A DNA stretch of 64,000 nucleotides from an uncultured Erysipelotrichaceae bacterium (GCA_902787955.1 CADAIJ010000009.1:1-64000); one strand, 5' to 3'; shown: positions 32,883-42,366, counted from the stretch's first letter. A program made the numbers and translations. Notes: generated by a model not told the origin, from the letters alone.

Positions 32883-34163
32883 TTATTTCTTAAGGTTATT
32901 CTCTAATAAGAATTCTTGTAATTTACGATTTAAGAGATCGTTTTTGAAGGAAGCCAATTGAGGTTTTAAAATTTCTCTAATCTTCTCAACTTCCATCTTG
33001 TATTGTTCAGCCATCTTGTTGAGTTCAGCATCAACTTCTTCATCGGTGACTGTTAATTTTTCAGATTCGATAATCTTAGAAAGAACGGCGCTAGCAGTAA
33101 CTTGTTTTTGAGCATCACCTTTAACTTGTTCTTCCCATTTTTCTTCGGTTAAACCAGTGATATCAAGATATTGTTTGAAATCTAAACCTTGTTGATTTAA
33201 ACGGCTTTCGGTTTCATGTCTCATTTCATGAATTCTTTCTTTAACCGCTTCTTCTGGGAGTTCAATCTTTGAACCTTCAACAATCTTATCTAAGATAGCG
33301 TCTAAAGCGTGACCCTTAGCTTGTTGTTCTTTTTGTTCAAGGATACGAGCTCTTTCATGAGCTTTAAGTTCATCAACAGTTTTAACACCTTCAATATTGA
33401 GTTCTTTAATGAGTTCTTCATCGAGTTCTGGTAAAACTTTTTCTTTAACTTCGTGAACTTTAACTTTAAAGATAGCGTCTTTTCCAGCGAGGGATTCGAC
33501 ATATTGTTTTGGGAAAGTGACTTTAACTTCAACTTCTTCTTCCGCGGATTTACCGATTAATTGATCTTCGAATCCAGGGATGAAAGTGTTGGAGCCAAGT
33601 TCGAGAGAGTAGTTTTCAGCTTTACCACCATCGAATGGAACACCGTCAACACTACCTTCGAAATCGATAACAACAGTATCGCCTTTTTGAGATGGGCGTT
33701 CAGCAAGAACTAAGTTAGCGTTATTTTCAACGAGTTTCTTAATGCTAGCTTCAACTTCTTCTTCATTAACTGTTGGGACTTCTTTTTCAACGTTTAAGCC
33801 TTTATAAGTACCGAGTTCAACTTCTGGAGTGGTAATGATAATGAATTTAAGAGTTAATTCAGTATCACTTACTTTAGTAACATCGACAGATGGTTGAGTG
33901 AATGGTACTAATTTGGTTTCTTTAAGGACTTCTCTAAAGACTGGGTTTAAAGAGTCATTGATAGCGCCATCGAGAACTTTAGCAGGATCAACATGCTTTT
34001 TAGCGAGTTCTTTTGGAGCTTTTCCAGGACGGAAACCATCGATATGAACTTTAGCAATTTCTTTATCTAATGATTTTTCTTGGGCTTCTTTCCAAAGTTT
34101 GCTGTCGACTTCGACTTCGACTTCGTACTTTGCAGGAGCGACCTTGTTTGATGTGATTTTCAT
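32883..34163 (-). CDS. tig: Trigger factor
   Basis: The 426-aa ribosome-bound chaperone has the N-terminal ribosome-binding signature GFRPGKAPKEL (about 44-54), an FKBP-type prolyl isomerase domain (about 150-235, KGDTVVIDFEGSVDG) and the helical C-terminal arms. AAGGAGATATA is well placed before the ATG. It is the first gene before lon. Confidence 0.97.
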   Translation of the reverse strand: MKITSNKVAPAKYEVEVEVDSKLWKEAQEKSLDKEIAKVHIDGFRPGKAPKELAKKHVDPAKVLDGAINDSLNPVFREVLKETKLVPFTQPSVDVTKVSDTELTLKFIIITTPEVELGTYKGLNVEKEVPTVNEEEVEASIKKLVENNANLVLAERPSQKGDTVVIDFEGSVDGVPFDGGKAENYSLELGSNTFIPGFEDQLIGKSAEEEVEVKVTFPKQYVESLAGKDAIFKVKVHEVKEKVLPELDEELIKELNIEGVKTVDELKAHERARILEQKEQQAKGHALDAILDKIVEGSKIELPEEAVKERIHEMRHETESRLNQQGLDFKQYLDITGLTEEKWEEQVKGDAQKQVTASAVLSKIIESEKLTVTDEEVDAELNKMAEQYKMEVEKIREILKPQLASFKNDLLNRKLQEFLLENNLKK

Positions 34164-34264
34164 ATATTAAATATATCTCCTTTTAGAATATCGAAAAGAA
34201 TTATACAAAACGCGTTAATTCGTAGCAAGTTAAATAATTTATTTAAAACAAATTTGGGAAAATA

Positions 34265-35161
34265 TCAGCTGATGATTTTCTCTATTTTACTAGCGATTTC
34301 GTTAATTTTATCGCTTACTTTCACTTCGTTATTCGCCATATATTTTTTAGATAAATATAAGCACGCTTCAGCGATATCTTTTTCATCTAGTTCATCATTT
34401 CTTGGAAAAGAGATTAGATTATATAAGTTGAAGATATTTAAAGCGTTTTTCTTAACGGTGAAATCGTTTTCGGATAAGTCTTCGATAAATTTATAAATAG
34501 TTTTAAATCTAGGGGTTTGATGAGGTGGGATTAAACCATTTGGTTTAACTTTGATTAATCCCTCTATTGAAAGAAAGTCTAATTCTTCCTCACATTTATT
34601 ATCGATTGTAATGGCGAGCGCTACACTTCTAAGCTCTTGAGGAAGTTTATCGTTTATTAATGTTTTCTTAATACTTTCTTTATAGTCTTTGAATTCATAT
34701 TTTTCAGTGAAAGAATACGCTTTATAAAGCTCTATGATATCAGTTGATTCTTCTAAAATTTTATTTAGTTCTTCAAGAGATAATTCTTCATCTGCGACTT
34801 TTTTAGCGTCTTCTTCACTTTCGATGAATTTATCAAGTTCTTGAAATGTCTCCTCTACTTCCTGAGAAATATATGGGAGATTCTTATAATAATCTAAGGC
34901 TTTAAAAGCTTTAGTGAATTGATCCATATAAACGAGAGTTTTAACATGAAGCTTAATCGTTTTTACTGGTTCATATTTCACTAAGACAGCCTTATTATTC
35001 TCGATAGTTTCAAGAACATTTTTATAGTCGCCTTTTCCAAGATAACCAATCACTTTATAGAATAATAAAGATTCGTCATTAACTTTGTTAAAAGCGTCTA
35101 AAAGTTCATCGAATTTACGATCAAACACTAATTTATCTAAATATTTATTATCTATATTCAT
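34265..35161 (-). CDS. Helical TPR-like protein
   Basis: The 298-aa soluble protein is composed of repeated helix pairs, such as FDELLDAFNKVNDES, IGYLGKGDYKNVLETIENN and YMDQFTKAFKALDYYKN, consistent with tetratricopeptide-like repeats. The family resembles the DUF3196 group of Firmicutes and Mollicutes; this is a weak recollection. It shares one base with the glutathione peroxidase gene (TAATG) and is therefore co-translated with it. No enzymatic motif is seen; it probably serves as a scaffold. Confidence 0.62.
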   Translation of the reverse strand: MNIDNKYLDKLVFDRKFDELLDAFNKVNDESLLFYKVIGYLGKGDYKNVLETIENNKAVLVKYEPVKTIKLHVKTLVYMDQFTKAFKALDYYKNLPYISQEVEETFQELDKFIESEEDAKKVADEELSLEELNKILEESTDIIELYKAYSFTEKYEFKDYKESIKKTLINDKLPQELRSVALAITIDNKCEEELDFLSIEGLIKVKPNGLIPPHQTPRFKTIYKFIEDLSENDFTVKKNALNIFNLYNLISFPRNDELDEKDIAEACLYLSKKYMANNEVKVSDKINEIASKIEKIIS

Positions 35162-35637
35162 TAGCCTAATAATTCTGCTACTTTAGCGTCGAAACTTTCT
35201 GGTTTTTCTGCTGGACCAAAACGATTGACAATATTACCATCGCGGTCCACTAAAAACTTAGTGAAGTTCCATTTAATCTTTTTGCCAGTATCGACAGGAC
35301 AGTTTTCTTTTAAATAAGTATAAAGTGGGTGTTCGTTTTTGCCATTAACATCAATCTTTTCAAATTGAGGGAATGCAATCGCAAAACGTAAAACACAGGC
35401 ATCATGAATCTCTTCACTTGTTCCTGGAGCTTGTTTAAAGAATTGGTTGCATGGGAAATCTAAAATCTCAAAACCTTGATCTTTATATTTAGCATACATT
35501 GCTTCTAAAGCATCATATTGAGGGGTAAAACCACACTTGGTAGCAGTGTTAACAATTAATAATACTTTTCCTTTATATTTTTCTAAGGAAACTTCATAGC
35601 CTTTATAATCATTTACTTTGAAATCATAAATTGACAT
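35161..35637 (-). CDS. Glutathione peroxidase-like thiol peroxidase
   Basis: The 158-aa protein has the family signatures NTATKCGFTPQ (peroxidatic Cys36), DFPCNQFFKQAPG and WNFTKFLVDRDG. The peroxidatic residue is Cys, not selenocysteine, so it probably uses thioredoxin. It detoxifies hydroperoxides in the cytosol. A perfect palindrome GATACTATAGTATC (35662-35675) overlaps the predicted promoter (TTGCAT, 17 bases, TACTAT). SD GGAGGACGAG fixes the start. Confidence 0.93.
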   Translation of the reverse strand: MSIYDFKVNDYKGYEVSLEKYKGKVLLIVNTATKCGFTPQYDALEAMYAKYKDQGFEILDFPCNQFFKQAPGTSEEIHDACVLRFAIAFPQFEKIDVNGKNEHPLYTYLKENCPVDTGKKIKWNFTKFLVDRDGNIVNRFGPAEKPESFDAKVAELLG

Positions 35638-35661
35638 ATTCTCGTCCTCCTAAATTTTACT

Positions 35662-35675
35662 GATACTATAGTATC
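35662..35675. promoter_or_regulatory. Palindromic operator at the peroxidase promoter
   Basis: GATACTATAGTATC is a perfect 14-bp palindrome at the -10 region, 25 bp before the peroxidase start. It does not match the PerR consensus that I know, so the regulator is open. Confidence 0.45.
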
Positions 35676-35705
35676 GATTATTAAAAAGTGATGCAAGCAA
35701 TATGC

Positions 35706-35757
35706 ATTTTAGATAAAAGAAAAAACCAACAACATAAAGGGGGGATGTTGTTGGCGA
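35706..35757 (-). ncRNA. Short hairpin RNA with six-cytosine loop
   Basis: On the minus strand CCAACAACAT and ATGTTGTTGG (10 perfect pairs, 35754-35726) enclose the loop CCCCCCTTT, followed by TTTTTTCTTTT. A promoter lies directly upstream, so the predicted transcript is little more than this terminator hairpin. The exposed C-run is complementary to Shine-Dalgarno-like purine runs. It may be a small regulatory RNA or an attenuator for the peroxidase gene. Confidence 0.45.
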
Positions 35758-35762
35758 TAATA

Positions 35763-35790
35763 ATTGTAGTTCATTAGGCAAAAATTTCAA
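35763..35790 (-). promoter_or_regulatory. Promoter of the C-loop hairpin RNA
   Basis: TTGAAA (35790-35785), 16-base spacer, TACAAT (35768-35763) on the minus strand. It points to the hairpin at 35754-35726. Confidence 0.55.
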
Positions 35791-35843
35791 CAGAAAAATA
35801 ATTATATTTTACTTTTTAAAATCAATAGTAAAGTTTTAAATTT

Positions 35844-35915
35844 TTAGCACTCTCTATTGACGAGTGCCAAATTCGTACTATAATATAGTTAGCACTCGAG
35901 ATATGAGAGTGCCAA
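35844..35915 (+). promoter_or_regulatory. Double CIRCE operator and promoter of clpB
   Basis: Two copies of TTAGCACTC-N9-GAGTGCCAA lie at 35844-35870 and 35889-35915. They flank and overlap a promoter, TTGACG (35857-35862), 16 bases, TATAAT (35879-35884). CIRCE is the binding site of the heat-shock repressor HrcA, so clpB should be induced by heat. GGAGGTATCTTT precedes the start. Confidence 0.95.
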
Positions 35916-35942
35916 ATTCATGTTAGAAAAGGAGGTATCTTT

Positions 35943-38057
35943 ATGAATCAAAATGAAATGAACGATTACCAAAATGACGAGAACATCTTAGAGAAGTTTG
36001 GTCGAGATATTACTAAAGACTCTAGAGATGGAAAAATTGATCCTGTCATCGGTCGAGATGATGAAATCAGAAAAATCATCGAAGTTTTGGCGAGAAAAAA
36101 TAAGAATAACGTCATTCTATTAGGTGAACCTGGTGTCGGCAAAACCGCGATTATCGAAGGTTTAGCGGAAAGAATTGTTAAAAACGACGTTCCTCTTTCT
36201 TTAAGAGATAAAACAATCTATGAACTAGATATGGGTGCGCTTGTTGCAGGTGCAAAGTATCGTGGTGAATTTGAAGAGAGACTAAAAGCTGTTTTAAACA
36301 AAATTAAGGAATCTAATGGAAAGATTATCTTATTTATTGATGAAATCCATCTAATTGTTGGAGCAGGTCGAACTGATGGTGCTTTAGACGCGGCTAACTT
36401 ACTTAAACCGATGTTAGCAAGAGGCGACATTGATTGTATTGGTGCCACCACATTAAACGAATATCGTAACTATATAGAAAAAGACCGCGCTCTCGAGCGT
36501 AGATTCCAACCTGTTTTAGTAGGAGAACCAACGCTAGAAGACACAATTTCAATTCTTCGTGGTTTAAAAGAGAAATTTGAAACTCATCATGGGGTTAAGA
36601 TTACCGATAATGCTTTAGTCGCTGCGGTTAATTTGTCTAATCGATATATCACTAATAGATTTCTTCCAGATAAAGCAATCGATCTAGTAGATGAAGCTTG
36701 TGCGATGATTAGAGTAGAAATTGAATCCACCCCTACTGAACTTGATGAATTAAGAAGAAAGATTAAACAACTCGAAATTGAAAGAGTAGCACTTAAAAAA
36801 GAGAAAGATGAATCCGCTCTTAAACGTCTTGAAAAACTTGAGTATTCTTTAGAAGAACTTAAGAATAAAGAGAATGAACTCACTAAAAAGTGGGAGAAAG
36901 AAAAGAACGAAATCATCGAAGCTAAGAATCTTAAGATTGCTCTTGATAAAGCCAAATTCAATTTGAATAATGCTTTCTTAAATGGCGATTACGAGAAAGC
37001 TTCTAAACTTCAATATCAAGATATTCCAGAGATGGAAAAGAAACTTAAAAATATTGAAGAAAATGAGAAGAAAGGCAAAATCTTATCCGAAGTTGTTACG
37101 GAAGATGAGATTGCTAAGATAGTCGCTAAGATGGCTAATATTCCAGTTGGAAAGATTAATGAAAGTGAAAGAGATAAAGTCCTTCATTTGAATGAAACCT
37201 TAAGACGTAGAGTTATTGGTCAAGATGAAGCGATTGATTTAGTTAGTAACGCTATCTTAAGACAAAGAGCAGGCATCAAAGATCAAAATAAACCTATTGG
37301 TTCATTTATGTTCCTTGGTCCTACTGGTGTAGGTAAAACAGAAGTTAGCCGTGCTCTTGCGGAATCCTTATTCGATTCAGAAAGCCATATGATCAGAATT
37401 GATATGTCTGAATATATGGAAAAATATAGCACATCTCGTTTAATTGGTGCCCCACCAGGCTATGTTGGCTATGAAGAAGGTGGCCAATTAACTGAACAAG
37501 TAAGAAGAAACCCATATTCAATCGTCTTATTCGATGAAATCGAAAAAGCACATCCAGAAGTATTTAACCTCTTACTTCAAATCCTTGATGATGGTAGACT
37601 AACCGATTCTCAAGGTCGAGTTGTTGATTTCAAAAATACAATCATCATTATGACTTCTAATCTTGGTAGTGATTTATTACTCCATAATAGAAGAGATGAA
37701 GTTGAAGAATTATTAAGAAGAACATTTAAGCCAGAATTCCTTAATCGAATTGATGAGATTGTTTACTTCTCACCACTTAATAAGGAAGTTCAACTTAAAG
37801 TCACTGAAAAATTACTCAACTTACTTAGTGAAAGACTTAAAGAAAACTATTATTCCTTCAAGTTTAGCGACACTTTAAAACATTATATTCTTGATTCTGC
37901 TTACTCTATTGAATTTGGAGCAAGACCATTAAAGAGATTCATTCAAAATAATGTTGAAACTGTTATTGCTAAAGCGATTGTGATGGGAGAAGTCAATACT
38001 TCAAGCCTTTACTTAGTTGATTACGAAAACGATAAAGTAGTAATCAAAAAGCAATAA
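35943..38057 (+). CDS. clpB: ClpB disaggregase lacking the N-terminal domain
   Basis: The 704-aa protein starts almost directly with the first AAA+ module: [13 protein letters not shown], Walker [10 protein letters not shown] (about 60), [22 protein letters not shown] coiled middle domain (about 255-380) follows, then the second module with [24 protein letters not shown] and FNRID-like [10 protein letters not shown]. Full ClpB is about 860 aa; the missing 150 residues are the N-domain. The same form occurs in Mollicutes. It has no ClpP-binding tripeptide that I can identify, in line with a disaggregase. It is regulated by two CIRCE elements. Confidence 0.93.
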   Translation: MNQNEMNDYQNDENILEKFGRDITKDSRDGKIDPVIGRDDEIRKIIEVLARKNKNNVILLGEPGVGKTAIIEGLAERIVKNDVPLSLRDKTIYELDMGALVAGAKYRGEFEERLKAVLNKIKESNGKIILFIDEIHLIVGAGRTDGALDAANLLKPMLARGDIDCIGATTLNEYRNYIEKDRALERRFQPVLVGEPTLEDTISILRGLKEKFETHHGVKITDNALVAAVNLSNRYITNRFLPDKAIDLVDEACAMIRVEIESTPTELDELRRKIKQLEIERVALKKEKDESALKRLEKLEYSLEELKNKENELTKKWEKEKNEIIEAKNLKIALDKAKFNLNNAFLNGDYEKASKLQYQDIPEMEKKLKNIEENEKKGKILSEVVTEDEIAKIVAKMANIPVGKINESERDKVLHLNETLRRRVIGQDEAIDLVSNAILRQRAGIKDQNKPIGSFMFLGPTGVGKTEVSRALAESLFDSESHMIRIDMSEYMEKYSTSRLIGAPPGYVGYEEGGQLTEQVRRNPYSIVLFDEIEKAHPEVFNLLLQILDDGRLTDSQGRVVDFKNTIIIMTSNLGSDLLLHNRRDEVEELLRRTFKPEFLNRIDEIVYFSPLNKEVQLKVTEKLLNLLSERLKENYYSFKFSDTLKHYILDSAYSIEFGARPLKRFIQNNVETVIAKAIVMGEVNTSSLYLVDYENDKVVIKKQ

Positions 38058-38071
38058 GCTTTATTAAATAA

Positions 38072-38107
38072 AATATGTCCAGGCATCTCGCTTGGGCATA
38101 TTTTTTA
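38072..38107 (+). terminator. Intrinsic terminator after clpB
   Basis: AATATGTCCA (38072-38081) pairs with TTGGGCATATT (38092-38102) with G-U pairs, then TTTTT. It overlaps the convergent gene's stop. Confidence 0.8.
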
Positions 38108-38665
38108 TTCTTCTTTTTTATCTTCTTCGTCTGGGACTTTTTTCCCATCCGCTTGATTATCTATAGGTTTTTCTTCGTTTTCTTTATTAAGAGCGGCTTC
38201 TTTTTCTTTCTTGGCTTCTAAATCAAGCAAGGCCGCTTCGACAAGAGATGGAAGAGGATGTTTGAAGTGATAATAAGCTTGGAAAGAATACGCTAATGCA
38301 ATATAGATAAACGCTGATGTCATCCCATAAAGATAAACTTCATATGGAAGAGCGTTCCAATTAACTAAGCAAATAATATCAAAAGTAATTAAATAAACTC
38401 CCAAAGGAAGCATCATAACTTTATCGAGTAAAGAGTTTCTAGATCTTCTCTTTTTAGATAATAAAACCCAAACGAAATCTGTAATTATCCATAAGCCACC
38501 TGCTAAAGTAACAAAGTTAAAGATCATATGATGTCTTTCACTTATGGTAATTACTCTAGTTAATTCTAAGGTCGCAATAACAATAAAAACTATCGCGATA
38601 ACAATGAGTTCAATCGTATAAATTAATTTCGTCTTTTTAATTTCTTTAAGTTGTTCTTCAGTCAT
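38105..38665 (-). CDS. Four-helix membrane protein of unknown function
   Basis: The 186-aa protein has four hydrophobic segments (about 14-35, 47-68, 84-103 and 110-130) and a charged cytoplasmic tail of about 45 residues rich in Lys and Glu. No family motif was recognised. It is monocistronic, convergent to clpB, and preceded by the terminator of the HdeD-like gene. Confidence 0.6.
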   Translation of the reverse strand: MTEEQLKEIKKTKLIYTIELIVIAIVFIVIATLELTRVITISERHHMIFNFVTLAGGLWIITDFVWVLLSKKRRSRNSLLDKVMMLPLGVYLITFDIICLVNWNALPYEVYLYGMTSAFIYIALAYSFQAYYHFKHPLPSLVEAALLDLEAKKEKEAALNKENEEKPIDNQADGKKVPDEEDKKEE

Positions 38666-38718
38666 GGTGAATATTCTATTTTATATTTTTATATAAGTAA
38701 AGAATGGCGATATTATTC

Positions 38719-38746
38719 TACAAAAAAAGTCCCAAACGAGGGACTT
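38719..38746 (-). terminator. Intrinsic terminator after HdeD-like gene
   Basis: AAGTCCC (38728-38734) pairs with GGGACTT (38740-38746). TTTTTTTG follows on the minus strand. A degraded look-alike of this element occurs at 51862-51893. Confidence 0.88.
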
Positions 38747-38763
38747 CTTATGGGTTTATCTAA

Positions 38764-39297
38764 TTATTTAGCTGTAACAGTTTTGACTCCGTCCTTATCT
38801 AAAAGGATCATAACAATCGCATAAATTGCAAGTAAGATGATTGTGATACCAAAGATAATGGAAACAGCTTGAGCAAATTCAGGAACAGTTAAAAGTAAGA
38901 TACCAATGACGACAAGTGCAATACCAATAACAAGCTTAATGATAAATACAACTAAGACGTCATGCTTGTTAACAAATTTTCCAAAAATACCATCGAGAAT
39001 GATAATAGAACCACCGACGATAAGAAGATATGGAACAAATGCAAAGATAATTCCAACGGCTTTTGCAACAAGGCAATAAATACCAAGGGCTAAGAATAAG
39101 CCACCACCAAAGCCAACATTTGTTAATAAACTCTTTGTTCCGACAAAGGAAATTGCTAAGAAAACAACACCAGCGATAATTAAACCAGCACCGACGATAA
39201 CTGATAAAACATCTGTGGCTAAGCCAAAGCAGAATAAAATACCAACTACTAAGAGAACGCCAGCTTCAACTAAGGCAATAATCTTTTCTTTTGACAT
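38764..39297 (-). CDS. HdeD/DUF308-like membrane protein
   Basis: The 177-aa protein (start at 39297, with GGAGGTAAACACA upstream) is almost entirely hydrophobic with about six membrane helices and repeated glycine-rich motifs (VGILFCFG, VGAGLIIAGVVFLA, VVIGILLLTVP). This matches the DUF308/HdeD group of small stress-related membrane proteins. No partner gene adjoins it. Physiological function is unknown. Confidence 0.72.
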   Translation of the reverse strand: MSKEKIIALVEAGVLLVVGILFCFGLATDVLSVIVGAGLIIAGVVFLAISFVGTKSLLTNVGFGGGLFLALGIYCLVAKAVGIIFAFVPYLLIVGGSIIILDGIFGKFVNKHDVLVVFIIKLVIGIALVVIGILLLTVPEFAQAVSIIFGITIILLAIYAIVMILLDKDGVKTVTAK

Positions 39298-39392
39298 TGT
39301 GTTTACCTCCAATCCAAATAGAAATAATGCACACGAAATATTAATATTTCAATACCAAATTTTATTTTTTTCAAAGAAAACGCTATCTTTTT

Positions 39393-40598
39393 TTATTCTT
39401 TATGTTCGAGATCAGCGAATTTTTCTTTCATTGTATCGTTGTTTTTAGTTAATTTACGTACTTCTAAGTTAGGAAGTTGATTCTTTGCTTTTTCAATCCA
39501 ACCAGTCGCAGTCTTAAATTCTTTTCTAAATGTTTCAACCTTTTTAATAATTCCATCGCACATATCATCAACTTCTGAATAAATAGCCGCGGCTCTTTCA
39601 TAGTCGGTGTTAATCTTATCGGCGATAGTTTTAACTGCTTCTTCAAAGTTAGTAATATCTAAATTCTCTCTTTGATATGCGATCACTTGTTTTTTATATG
39701 CATAAGAATTAAGGGCCATATTTCTAATTAAACCGATGATGGTAAGGAAGAATTGAGGTCTTACCACAAACATCTTCGGATAACGATGAGAGACATCAAC
39801 GATACCGTTATTAAATAATTTGCTATCTTCTTCAAGAGTTGAAACTAAAACGGCATATTCACATCCTTTGGATGTTCTATTCTTATCAAGCTTAGCGTAG
39901 AAGTCTTCGTTTTTATGCTTAGTTTTTGTTGTGTCTTTTTGGTTTTTCATCTCAAACATAATCGACACTACTTCAATTCCATCTTGATAATCTCTAAAGA
40001 TAAAGTCACCTTTGCCTTCTTCATCAACATCATTATCTTTTTCAAAATATGCATTAGGAAAAGCATATGGTCTCATTTCATCAAAGGCATCATGGCAATA
40101 GTTTTCGAGTGATTCACCTAAATCTTTAGTGGAATCGCCCATTCTAAAGTCTTTATATTTTTGGATTTCTTCATCTTTTGCTTTTAATAAGAACTCGTAT
40201 TTTTCTTTTAATTGTTGAGCGGAGATTTCATTATCTTTCTTAGCGTCTTTTACATCGCTTTGAAGTTTAACAATTTCTTGTTCTTTTTTGTTAAGTTCAC
40301 TCTTAGTGGATTCGAGAGCCTTTGAAACCGCAAGAGCGAGATCTTTATCCGCACCTTTAAGCTTTTCTTCAAGTACTGAAATAGTAGATTTAAGTTCAGA
40401 GATTTGTTTTTCTTGGTTAAGCTTAGCTTTATTTTGTTCTAAGGCTAATTCAGATTTATATTTTTCTTCGATAAGTTTAGTTTGTTCATTAACTCTTTTA
40501 TTTACTTCATCTTTTTCAATTTCGTTTAATAAAGCATCATAACTACTCTTATCGAGTTTAATAATTTCACCACAATTTGGGCATTTGATTTCCGCCAT
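39393..40598 (-). CDS. DUF2130 protein (zinc ribbon, coiled coil, nuclease-like domain)
   Basis: The 401-aa protein starts with a CPNCGE half zinc ribbon, continues as a long coiled coil (about 20-150, Glu/Lys-rich), then a conserved domain. There the pattern GDFIFRDY...MFEMKNQKD resembles a PD-(D/E)xK nuclease core, with EMK as the E-x-K element. ENYCHDAFDEMRPYAFPNA is characteristic of DUF2130. The family is widespread in gut bacteria and its role is unknown; a nucleic-acid-linked function is plausible. AAAGGAGGATTT sets the start. Confidence 0.83.
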   Translation of the reverse strand: MAEIKCPNCGEIIKLDKSSYDALLNEIEKDEVNKRVNEQTKLIEEKYKSELALEQNKAKLNQEKQISELKSTISVLEEKLKGADKDLALAVSKALESTKSELNKKEQEIVKLQSDVKDAKKDNEISAQQLKEKYEFLLKAKDEEIQKYKDFRMGDSTKDLGESLENYCHDAFDEMRPYAFPNAYFEKDNDVDEEGKGDFIFRDYQDGIEVVSIMFEMKNQKDTTKTKHKNEDFYAKLDKNRTSKGCEYAVLVSTLEEDSKLFNNGIVDVSHRYPKMFVVRPQFFLTIIGLIRNMALNSYAYKKQVIAYQRENLDITNFEEAVKTIADKINTDYERAAAIYSEVDDMCDGIIKKVETFRKEFKTATGWIEKAKNQLPNLEVRKLTKNNDTMKEKFADLEHKE

Positions 40599-40623
40599 AA
40601 TATAAATCCTCCTTTTTAGATAA

Positions 40624-40698
40624 TAAAAATCCCTTTTGAATTAACTAATAATGACAATGGTTGATTATAATTATTAATCAATTTCGAGGGATTTTCAA
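40624..40698 (-). terminator. Terminator after the antiporter gene
   Basis: AAAATCCC (40626-40633) pairs with GGGATTTT (40689-40696). The inner segment folds through TTGATTATAATTATTAATCAA. TTTTTATTATC follows on the minus strand. Confidence 0.65.
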
Positions 40699-40725
40699 AG
40701 TAATCTAATAAGAGAAGATAATTTT

Positions 40726-42015
40726 CTATTCTTCTTTGATTTCGCCCGCTTTTGATAGAGCGTATTTTGCGGTTAATGGTCCAATTAATTCATAGATTAA
40801 AGTTGAAGTTAATACGATAGCCATTACTAAGGCACCAGTTTCTTGAGTGGCTGGGTTTTCACCAAATAATTTAGCAGCGTTTGTCGCTAAACCAATTGCA
40901 ACACCTGCTTGAGGAACTAAAGCAAAACCTAAATATTTTTTAACTTGTGGTTCACATTTAGTAAGTGCCGCACCAGAGAACGCTCCAAACCATTTGCCAA
41001 CAAAACGGGAAACAATATAAACGGCAGCGATACCTAAGATTAATAATCCTTCTTCATTAAAGAACACTCTTAAATCTAATGATGCTCCACTTAAAACAAA
41101 GAAGAACATATAGATAGGAGAGGTGAAACGATCAAGAACATCGAAGGTACGGTAAGAATCTTCACGTAGGTTAGCGTATAACGCACCTGCCATCATGCAC
41201 ATAAGAAGGGATGAAAGTTCAAAGCCACCTAGCCATTCGTTTTTGAATAAGAAATATAATCCTAAAGCGGCAAAAATAGAGAAAATCACTATAACAAGTC
41301 GGTTGTTTCTTGATTTAAAGAATTTATTCATAAAGACAATAACAAGTCCTAAAACGGCACCTATTGCAATAGAAATAATTATTTCAAGTAATGGTTTAAT
41401 AAGCATAGCGTAGAAACTAAAATCTCCACCGCCAGCTAAGTTAGTAGCAATTTGGAATAAGACTGCAAATAAGATTAAAGCCGCAGCATCATCTAAAGCT
41501 ACAACTGGAAGAAGAGTATTAACTAATGGTCCTTCGGCTCGATATTGTTTAATAACCATTAAGGTAGCGGCTGGCGCTGTAGCAGCGGCAATCGCACTTA
41601 AGGTTAAAACAAGTTCGATTTTAATCTTATCTGGGAATATAGCGTATAAAACAAATAAAGAAGCTATAACTAAAATAGATGCTCCTAAAGCTTCTAAAAT
41701 AGTAATAACCACCACTCTTTTTCCAACTGATTTAATTGTTTGTCTTTTAAAAGATGTACCAATTGAGAAAGCGATGAAGCCTAGAGCTACTTGGCTAACC
41801 CATGATAAAGAATTAACAAATTTATAAATAGAGCTGTTATCGATATTATCGTAAGTAAAATTATTAAATAATAATCCGAAGACAAAAGGACCCATAATGA
41901 TACCAGTGATAATAAAACCGGTGACGTTTGGGAGTTTAATAATTTTCATTAAGCGTGTTGATAATAAGGCGACAAGTAAAAAACACGCGATATAAAGAAA
42001 GATTGATATATCCAT
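40726..42015 (-). CDS. CPA2-family cation/proton antiporter
   Basis: The 429-aa membrane protein has about twelve helices and the CPA2 pattern: LPNVTGFIITGIIMGP (about 28-43), SWVSQVALGFIAFSIGTSF, VALDDAAALILFAV (the ion-binding Asp pair) and the late LVPQAGVAIGLA. There is no TrkA-like domain, so it is unlike KefB/KefC and closer to a Na+/H+ or K+/H+ antiporter. It begins directly after the stop of the 109-aa protein upstream, which may regulate it. Confidence 0.9.
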   Translation of the reverse strand: MDISIFLYIACFLLVALLSTRLMKIIKLPNVTGFIITGIIMGPFVFGLLFNNFTYDNIDNSSIYKFVNSLSWVSQVALGFIAFSIGTSFKRQTIKSVGKRVVVITILEALGASILVIASLFVLYAIFPDKIKIELVLTLSAIAAATAPAATLMVIKQYRAEGPLVNTLLPVVALDDAAALILFAVLFQIATNLAGGGDFSFYAMLIKPLLEIIISIAIGAVLGLVIVFMNKFFKSRNNRLVIVIFSIFAALGLYFLFKNEWLGGFELSSLLMCMMAGALYANLREDSYRTFDVLDRFTSPIYMFFFVLSGASLDLRVFFNEEGLLILGIAAVYIVSRFVGKWFGAFSGAALTKCEPQVKKYLGFALVPQAGVAIGLATNAAKLFGENPATQETGALVMAIVLTSTLIYELIGPLTAKYALSKAGEIKEE

Positions 42016-42345
42016 TTAAATTGTGCCTTCGTAATCCTTGAGTTCATATGTATACATGAACCCTTTAATGCGCTTAAAGTTGTCAGTAGATTCACGAATA
42101 ATCTTTTTTAAAGGTTCAACTCGATCATTTTCTACGACAAATATACAGAAAATAGAAGCTAAATATTCATCTTTTTCAAAATGTCTTAAAGTATAGAAAT
42201 TGTGTTCTTCAGGTAAGGTGTCAACTGCGTGACGAATGGATTCAGTATTAATTAATGTACCGTTAAAGCCATCTTCACGTAATAATTCGAGAGTGTGGAA
42301 TGCATCTTCTGTGCTTTTAAGAACGAGATATAAAGCAGTTTTCAT
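42016..42345 (-). CDS. Small PII-like (ferredoxin-fold) protein
   Basis: The 109-aa protein has a beta-alpha-beta-beta-alpha-beta pattern: KTALYLVLKS, a helix EDAFHTLELLREDG, NGTLINTES, a loop, then ASIFCIFVVE and a helix LKKIIRESTDNF. This matches the ferredoxin-like fold of PII/CutA proteins, but the phosphate-binding T-loop motif is not evident. It precedes the antiporter without a gap. PII-like proteins often control the transporter next to them, so a regulatory subunit is plausible. Inference from pattern and context. Confidence 0.6.
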   Translation of the reverse strand: MKTALYLVLKSTEDAFHTLELLREDGFNGTLINTESIRHAVDTLPEEHNFYTLRHFEKDEYLASIFCIFVVENDRVEPLKKIIRESTDNFKRIKGFMYTYELKDYEGTI

Positions 42346-42353
42346 AATTTGTA

Positions 42354-42366
42354 ATCCTCGGAGGAT
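42354..42366. promoter_or_regulatory. Palindrome covering the ribosome-binding site
   Basis: ATCCTC(G)GAGGAT is a 13-bp palindrome centred about 15 bases upstream of the PII-like gene's start. On the minus strand it includes the GAGGAT that acts as Shine-Dalgarno. Folding would hide it. Confidence 0.4.
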
